This document shows positions 57,053-64,000 of a DNA stretch of 64,000 nucleotides, piece by piece. The first letter of the stretch is position 1. Every line of letters starts with the position of its first letter. The position numbers and the translations under genes are program-made. Origin of the DNA: Pleurodeles waltl (taxonomy: Eukaryota; Chordata; Amphibia; Caudata; Salamandridae). Under the pieces are notes generated by a model that saw only the letters and a program-made list of their open reading frames with translations, had not been told where the DNA came from and did not search any database. The DNA is taken from assembly GCF_031143425.1 (NCBI RefSeq), contig NC_090444.1, positions 1,346,336,323 to 1,346,400,322 of the forward strand, given 5' to 3'.

Positions 57053-58902
57053 CAAGTCTTTAGATTTAAACTCCTCTGTTGGAAATATCTAATGTTAAAA
57101 AGGGACCGTTTGTATGTCGCCTTTATTGATCTGAAGACTGCGTTCGATTTGGTCCCACGTGACCTGTTATGGAGGGTTTTGGAATCATATAACCTCAATA
57201 GTGATCTGTTGAGGTTGATTAAAACATCTCCACGAAGGAACCTATGCACGGGTCTGTTGGACATAAGATGGTGATTTAACATCCGCCATCCCCATTGCAA
57301 GAGGGGTCAGACAGGGTTGTGTTTTGGCCCCCACCCTAATTAGCCTCTATATTAATGGGGCAGTAGATCAGCTGACACAGTGTAACCATGATGCCCCCAA
57401 GTTGGCAGGAGCCCCTGTCCTGATTACTATGTTTGCAGATGGCACTCTATTGATTTCAAGGACTCCACTGGGTCTCTAAAATGAACTAGACGCTTTTGCT
57501 GCATTCTGTGAGAAGAGGGGCCTTGAAATTAACACAGATAAAACATAGTTTATGGCTCTAAATCCACATAAGACATTCAGGGGAAAAATTACAATTGATG
57601 GCCAATCAATAGAACAGGTTAGCCAATTTGATTACCTGGGGATTAGATAATCAGATGACCTCCAGTGGTCGGTACAAATTGGGAAGAGTGTTACTGCCCT
57701 GCAACAATGGTCAGTGGTGATCGGAAGGAAAATTCAAAACTTTATGGGAGGGCAAATCTCGCCAGCCCTCACCGTTTATAAGGCTGCAGCAGTGACTGCT
57801 GCAATTTATGGCGCTGAGCTCTGGGGCCACTGTAACTCTAAGAAATTGACTCTGGTGGAAAACAAGTTCATACATTCTTTGTTGCACTTACCAACAAGCA
57901 GCCCACTCACTCCTCTAAGATTCGATCTAGCACTCAACCAGATCCATAATGAAATCGCCTTGAGACCTCTCATATACAGGTTGCGCCTCTGGTCTTCTGA
58001 GCATTTGGCTCCATACCGAATAGCTCTAACAGAGTTAATAGATCACGATGGCGCGGAATAAATCACTTGGTTTAAACATATTAGAGATATGTGTAATGTT
58101 ATTAAAATGGAAGAGGTGTGGAGTGCTCCTCATTGTTTAACAACGGAGGTAATATTATGCCTAAAGCGACATTATAGGGAGAAGGTTCTGATGCAGATGT
58201 GGTCTAGCCAGGGACAAGGGACCAGGACAGCCCAATTCCTAAAATTCGAAACCTACATGGACAATTTACAACCGGCTTAAATTAAAAGCATCTTTGTCAA
58301 ATTTAGACTGGGGATCCTGCCATTAAGTCCTTTACGACGGGGTGGAACAAGGCTGATTGTACTTCTGGTTTCTGCCATTTCTGTCCGACGCAGCTTGAGA
58401 CCATGGCCCATTTTGTCTTTTTCTGTCCAAGATACTCAATTCCTAGGAGAAAGTGGATTATCCCCTTATTTAGACTTTTTGGTATAAGGAATCATAGAGA
58501 ATCTCTCTGTATACTGACAAGTGATACAAGTGATAAGGTAGTGTTTGTAGTAGTAAGATATCTTCAATATGCCTGGGCAGTACGATCTGGAGAGAGTCTT
58601 CATTTGATAGCCTTGTAACTTTGCCAAGATGTCTGGTTAGACTATTGATTTATTAATGCAGCACAGACCGATAGGCTATTAATTGTGTGACATTATAGAC
58701 TGAACTTAATTAATTGCATCCTTTTTAGACTCAATGAATATACGTTGTTAGTGTTTTGTAAATGTTTTTAGGGCTGGATTGCTATCAATCATGTGCTACT
58801 TTAGACTGGTCTTATTCAAGTTTCAATTCTTTTAAATTAATGATTACATGTATTTATAACTTTCTTTTAAATTGCTTTTATGGCTCTCAGCCGAAATAAA
58901 GA

Positions 58903-58945
58903 TATTATTATTATTATTATTATTATCATTATTATTATTACTATT
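58903..58945 (+). repeat. (ATT)n tail of LINE-X copy 2
   Basis: About 14 ATT units with one ATC interruption, directly after aataaagat. It is the simple-repeat tail at the LINE 3' end. Confidence 0.85.
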
Positions 58946-58950
58946 AGTTA

Positions 58951-60004
58951 CGGTTCACACCGATTATGTTCGCTACATGTAATAATAGTTGATGTCATTT
59001 TCTTTGCTGAATCTAAATGTATGTTATTTCGTTTGCGCAGGTATGCTTGCTATTAATTTGTACTGTAACCTTAGAATGTGTAGTGGCTCAAGCTTTGATT
59101 AAACTGCGATTCTTTCGGCGCTTTGGGCAGCCAGTGTTGTTTCTGTATGTTTATCATTTGATTTTGAGACTAAGTTATGCGACTTTAGCATTGTTAATAC
59201 AGGGAAATAAACATTCTAACTTTTACATAAAGGTATGGTTATTCATGGATACGAGGTCATGGTGTGTGGAAGTTACTGACTCCTATTAATTATTGATGTC
59301 ATTGATTGTTATTGCTATTGATTTGTATTGATACGGGATTACATGGTGGGAACTACTCGAAGCACAGTCAAAAGGTCCATTGGCCTATTCGCGTCTCCTT
59401 GTAAGTTTACTTATTAAGGTCTGATGCGCTAACAGAGATGGTAGCAGAGATTGATGGTATGTCTCCTTAAGAGCCCATCATAGAGGCCCTCTACATGGTT
59501 TTGCTCTGTGAGAGCACATCATACAGTCCAGAGATAGGTAGAAGAGTATTTGGTCCCAGAGACTGCCTACAAGAAATAACAGGAGTCCCCAGAGATGGTA
59601 GTAGGGTCAGGATTAATATCCTACAAAGAGCAAAGTAGTTCGTAGATTGGGTGAAATTGGTGAAATTTTGGATTTTCCAGATTCAATGACACAAAGTGGA
59701 AAGAAAATGTGCACCTAAATATTTTAAATGACTTTCTCAGAATCTTGGAGCTTGCCAATGATTGTTTGAGGATGTTCTCAGCATTCTAGTGATGGTGTGA
59801 ATGATTTAGGTTTTGCGCTTGCACAGCCTATGCAAATCGTAGTTGAATTGTGATGTTGCGAAGGTTTAGGGAGTTTGCGTACTCCAAATGAAGTTGTAGA
59901 ATGAGTGTGCGTACTCCGATGCGTGAGAGTAGGGAAGTCGTTGAACTTCACGTGTGTGGCGCTTTGTTCTCAAAAATTGTCCACATGGTTGTTGGTATTC
60001 TGAT
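58951..60004. other. No gene recognised
   Basis: AT-rich. A 90-codon plus-strand frame (59017-59289) is hydrophobic but has no motif and no support. Confidence 0.35.
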
Positions 60005-60282
60005 GTGCTACCCAGGGGTGGAGTTTGGTTTTGGTCCTGCCTTAGATTTATGCCTTCCTGTAAATCTGGGTGCAGTGTCAAAAGCAATGGGTGTTGCAGT
60101 GGAACATCCACAGCAACACCCATTGCATGCCCCTCTGATGTAGAAAACGTCATTGGGGCCATATTTAAAAGGAGTTATTAAGCTACTAAAAGTGCCTTAA
60201 TGCTTCCTTGTAAATATGGGGCCGTGAAAAGCGCCACTGAAAGAGACGCTTCAGTGTTGCTAGGGCCTTGTAAATCTGGCCC
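60005..60282. mobile_element. Family A palindromic element, right fragment
   Basis: Contains acccaggggtgg, ttcctgtaaatctgg, the inverted pair caatgggtgttgc/gcaacacccattg, ggggccatattta, and the right end TTGTAAATCTGGCCC at 60282, followed by TAA. The left half is missing. Confidence 0.65.
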
Positions 60283-60985
60283 TAAAATGCAAAATCCTCC
60301 ACCTTATAGAACAGAAACCCCTGCCAGGGTCGCCCTAAACAGTAAGAAGCCCGTTAAATGCAGCTTAATAAACTCCTTCTTCCAATGCCTCACTGTGGAG
60401 ATTACAAACATGACATCTAACCCACTGTCCTGGACTTCTAATACTACCCAACTGACAGCAAAAAGAGTTTAACTGATGGGTTCCCTGATTATAGAGCTGA
60501 TTAGATTACCTCCTCTTGTGATCAGACATTCCAGGAGTTTTCAACCTATACTGTGAGAAAAATGAAGAAACCCATGCTTCCCTTCACCAGTCCTCCCTAT
60601 TGGACAGCAACGTTTGCAATGTTGCACCTTCCCTTCTCACAATAAGGGACCTATCTTGGAATTGATTTTCTTAAGAAAACACAGCACGGTCATATGTTCC
60701 ACTGTCAAACTGTGTTGACCAGCAACTTCCCTGGTCCTTTCTTGAAGCCCCATTCCAGATTACAGAGAGAAAAAGTAAAATTTAGACACTTTAAACACAT
60801 CGACAACAAGCCTTGGCAAAGACAGCAGCTATTCCTTTAATGTGCAAATACACACAAACATAGCTATTTATGTAATTGGCAAAATCTTTTTGAGCTGTGT
60901 CATTTTGCAACTGATCTCTTTCTATACCCTCTTTTTTATACCCTATGCTTGTGATGGTATCGTTTTTTAATCTGCACATTTGAAG
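60283..60985. other. No gene recognised
   Basis: Short frames only. It may include unreadable upstream parts of LINE-X copy 3. Confidence 0.3.
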
Positions 60986-61893
60986 ACAAGGTAGGGTTAT
61001 CCCACTTTTGATGTGGATCAAGATTCAGAGCTCTGAGAACTTACACTTTACTCGTAATATTGTTAAAGACTGTCTTGCACAGTCTAAAGTGCAAGCTATC
61101 CCTTGGAATAAATATATTAAGGAGTCTTTGTATGCTCTGGGTCTAACTAGCTATTTTTACAATCCAGATGAGATCCCTTGTAATGGGAAAAAATCAGGTA
61201 AGGGAGAAATATCTGGTTTTTAAAGAGTAGGCCAGTATGCTTGTTTTATTGTCAGTTCTGTCATATGTGCCTATTTTCACTACCATGTGCATGAAGCTGT
61301 ATTTAACAAGGTTTAAAGATTCAGAAGTCAGATTTTATCTCACCCGTTTTCAGGGAAATAGGATTAATTTTGCGTGGCCTTTCCCGTGCCAGGTACATGG
61401 TTCCAAAATCTACTGGTTTTCCCTTGTGACAGAAGGTCACTTCAATCTATCAAGCACTTTATTCTTTTTTGTACTCTATATTGTGAATCTAGGCTCTGGT
61501 TTTTACATCCAGTTCTCAGGGGTAGGCATTTTGATAACCATCAGGAGAGCTTACATTTTCTCCAGTGTCTTGAGTCCCCAGTGATCTCCTGTGCAGTTTT
61601 GAATTTTATTATAGAATCATTGAAAGTAAGGAAAAATATGCTTTGTAATGGTTTTTTAAACTGAGAATCATTCGTGTTTGTATGTTCTTTAATAGGCTAT
61701 TTTAAATTGTTTTGTGAAGATATTTTATTTTAGACTCAGATCGTTTATGTTTTGATTCGTACTTATTATACCTTTTTATTTATAATCGTGATGAACTTTT
61801 AGCCCTAATTATGATGAATTTGTGTATTATGATTTTTAAATGTTTTTCTTATGTATCTTTCATGTTTTTTACCGAAAAAGATGATGATGAACC
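60986..61893 (+). pseudogene. LINE-X copy 3: C-terminal fragment and 3' tail
   Basis: Reads NIVKDCLAQSKVQAIPWNKY then ALGLTSYFYNPDEIP (61050-61180), and HFILFCTLYCESRLWFLHPV (about 61450-61510), which parallels HFVFFCPRYSIPRRKWIIPL in copy 2. A 3' UTR rich in AT follows and ends with ttttttaccgaaaaagatgatgatga, parallel to the ccgaaataaag(ATT)n end of copy 2, with a (GAT)n tail. 5'-truncated and broken. Confidence 0.62.
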
Positions 61894-63415
61894 TGCACAT
61901 TTGTGGTACTCGTGTCATGCAGTGCCTCAAGCTAAAGGTCTGAAAAATAGGGCAAAGTTATAGGATACACAAAAAGGGAGGTTGCATACATACACACCAC
62001 AAGTAATTCGTGTTTATTTGTGAATGCCTATGTTTGCATGTTTTAGCACCTTAAATCCGAACCTATCAGCTTAGCCAATGCCTGTTTTCTGTGTTGTCAC
62101 ATAAATACACACATGCAGGAATTGTGTCTTGTACCAGTTCCTGGACATGTGTGCAAAACAATATTCCATAGAGACTAGGCTCCTGTACTTCAAAGCAATA
62201 TGTGTTGTACGTCTAAAGAGAGGTCTTTTCTTAACTGGCCCATATCTGGGAATATCTTTTCATCGAAAATTGCGCATGACAAAACATTTGCCAGTTTTTA
62301 CTCCTGATTATCGTACTTACTTTAGCACATATTTCAGTTGAAGATCATGCCCTAAGATGCTTTAGAAAAGAAACAGAAAGAGTTTCTTTTTTATTTAGTT
62401 CACGATTTTTCTCCTCATTTTCAGAAATATTTTACGTTATTAATAATTCGACAAAAATGTTATTTTTTTAACTAATATTCACGTTAAAATATATTTAATT
62501 GTTTGCCACTCATCTCCAATCTGTAACGACTAGTGCTAAATAATACAAAAATGAATGAATGGCATTTTCGGAGTATAATAAAGACCAACATGTAAATTTT
62601 GTTTTATTTGCGATGCGATGTATGTACCCACGTGACTCTTCAGCTGTAACTTGATGCATATGCTGTTAATTAATATTTTTAAGCCTGGACACTGAATCAT
62701 ACTGCCTTCCATTGTGTTCACACGTCAGGGCATAGAAATAAAATTAGCAGCACATTCTACGGTATTCCAATAGCATAAGAATAGACGGATCCAATTTCAA
62801 CTCTTCTTGCTATCGGTTTGGCTTTTTGGACCTGCAGTCTATTGTTCAATATATATTTATGAAAATAATAATGAAAAATTCGTTCAACAAAGAACACGTT
62901 GTATGAATGGGGGATTACTGGCTAAAACTCCATTAACTTTAAAAGTATATTTTACTTTCCTACTGTGACCCCTTTATTGGAGTTGCTTCAGTCAGCAACT
63001 ACACGCTTAACATTTCACCTAGTTTAGCATTGCCTACCCTGCATTATGTATTTGTGAGACACTGCTGACCTAGACTTGGCAGTGAAAGCAGGCACATTCG
63101 GGGCTGTTCCGGACTAGAACAAAAAAAAAAACAAGAAAGTGCTGAAATGCAAGGCGTTCTGTACTGTGCATAAATTATGTTAGCCTAGTGCTTTAAAGGG
63201 GATCCAAGACCCTGTATAACCTGGTAATCACTTGAGGCCAGGTTTATAAATGTCACTTTGAAAGGGGGTACGTTTATTTTTCAAAGAGATTAGAGATTTA
63301 TATGGTGGGATCTTTTGATAATGTGTGGTGTTATGTGTTGGCTTGACCATCACACGTGACAGATGTTCTCTCCAAAAAGGCTACCCATAAGCACAATAGA
63401 CATATAGGGTATACC
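61894..63415. other. AT-rich, no gene recognised
   Basis: Includes a poly(A) run at about 63120-63132. Only short frames without motifs. Confidence 0.35.
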
Positions 63416-64000
63416 TAAGAGCCCCTACTGCCACTTTTTGTGACGCTCCGGTGGCACTAAGCACTGCTCCATATTTACAAGGATGTGTACAGCCACATTT
63501 TTGTGGCGTTACACCTCCTTGTAAGTATGGGGCCCTCTGATGCAGTTTTCTGCTTTAGAGTGACGTGCAATAGGTGTTGCGGTGGGCGTTCCAACGCAAC
63601 TCCCATCGCTTTAGACACTTCCTCAGATTTACAAGTTGTCGTAAACCTGAGGCACTGCCAAGAACTAAAGCCATACCGGGGGTGGTGTTAGAATGGCAAA
63701 ATGAGGAGGAATGCTTTTATTTCTCTTCAGTTATTGCTTTTTCTATGTGTGCTGCATTCTGGAGCACATAGAAGAAGCAAAATGCCGTGGACGATTGTTT
63801 AAGTGCAGGAAGGGACAACTTCCTGCACAGAAACAATCTATCCCCTCAACGTAGACACCCTTGCACTATGGTGCAAGTATGCCTGCGTTGGCGTTAGGCA
63901 GCTTAATTCAGCGCCAGCACAGGAGAAACGCAGGGGTGTGCCATAGTCCTCTAAATATGGCGCAGCGCTGCTATTTTTGGCGCAGCACCGTGCTGCGCCA
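63416..64000. mobile_element. Family A palindromic element, cut by the right edge
   Basis: In reverse order relative to the copy at 13825: cgctccggtggcac, ccatatttacaagg, the atgtgtgctgcattctggagcacata hairpin, gtgcaggaagggacaacttcctgcac, cttgcactatggtgcaag, and finally cagcgctgctatttttggcgcag, the subterminal part. The far terminal repeat would lie just beyond 64000. Confidence 0.72.

Larger units (their letters stand above)
55650..58950 (+). pseudogene. LINE-X copy 2: reverse transcriptase to 3' tail, broken
   Basis: 5'-truncated copy. Motifs in order: VDKKWFWKMVAEKKDPQ (about 55740), GKAPGPDGIPGDLY (about 56008), IVPIYKKGERELPANYRPIS, LSDLQSGFKKGVSTIDQ (to 56333), then after an insert YVAFIDLKTAFDLVPRDLLW (motif A, from about 57115), RGVRQGCVLAPTLISLY (motif B, about 57300-57350), MFADGTLLIS (motif C, about 57430) where FADDT is expected, so a catalytic Asp is Gly. 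Then VYKAAAVTAAIYGAELWG (57775-57830) and CHFCPTQLETMAHFVFFCP (58370-58430). It ends with ccgaaataaag and an (ATT)n tail. Several frameshifts and stops. Clade not assigned. Confidence 0.82.

Overview
The window looks like intergenic or intronic DNA from a very large, transposon-packed vertebrate genome. A salamander, possibly a newt, is the best guess. This is inference from repeat content: a near-complete DIRS element, L1 and L2 LINEs, ~2 kb LTRs, and many palindromic elements flanked by 3-bp duplications with a PIF/Harbinger Myb gene. Such a mix is known in salamanders, and Harbinger expansion has been reported in Pleurodeles. I found no host exon, tRNA, rRNA or CRISPR. Every coding trace I could identify belongs to a mobile element, and all are broken.

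Layout. 1-5560: L1-like LINE on the minus strand (ORF1, then ORF2 running off the left edge), with a triplicated endonuclease segment. 6279-7165: second L1 remnant. 9480-10171: palindromic element. 11100-15720: purine-rich minisatellite split by a 2046-bp solo LTR (TSD ACAGC) and a palindromic element. 16860-30704: a third L1 ORF2, plus strand, split first by an 11-kb Harbinger-type composite (17298-28320, TSD TAA) and then by a 1283-bp solo LTR (29380-30662, TSD GAGAT). The composite carries a Myb/SANT-like pseudogene, another ~2 kb LTR, a 383-bp satellite and a GC-rich tandem block.

32556-33525: palindromic element. 34820-39531: L2/CR1-like LINE with ~385-bp tandem monomers in its 5' region and a palindromic element (36068-36694, TSD TAT) near the start of its ORF. 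42343-48348: DIRS retrotransposon with inverted terminal repeats, an internal complementary region, gag, RT/RNase H and an overlapping tyrosine-recombinase frame. 48414-48603: near-perfect 190-bp palindrome. 48810-61893: three copies of one LINE family (called LINE-X here), two of them with nested palindromic elements. 63416-64000: another palindromic element running off the right edge.

The features do not form a pathway; the window is a stack of insertions whose order can be read. Where target-site duplications are clean, skipping the insert often makes the host LINE frame continue, which is the strongest support for the boundaries. All family assignments are from motifs read by eye; no database search was possible.
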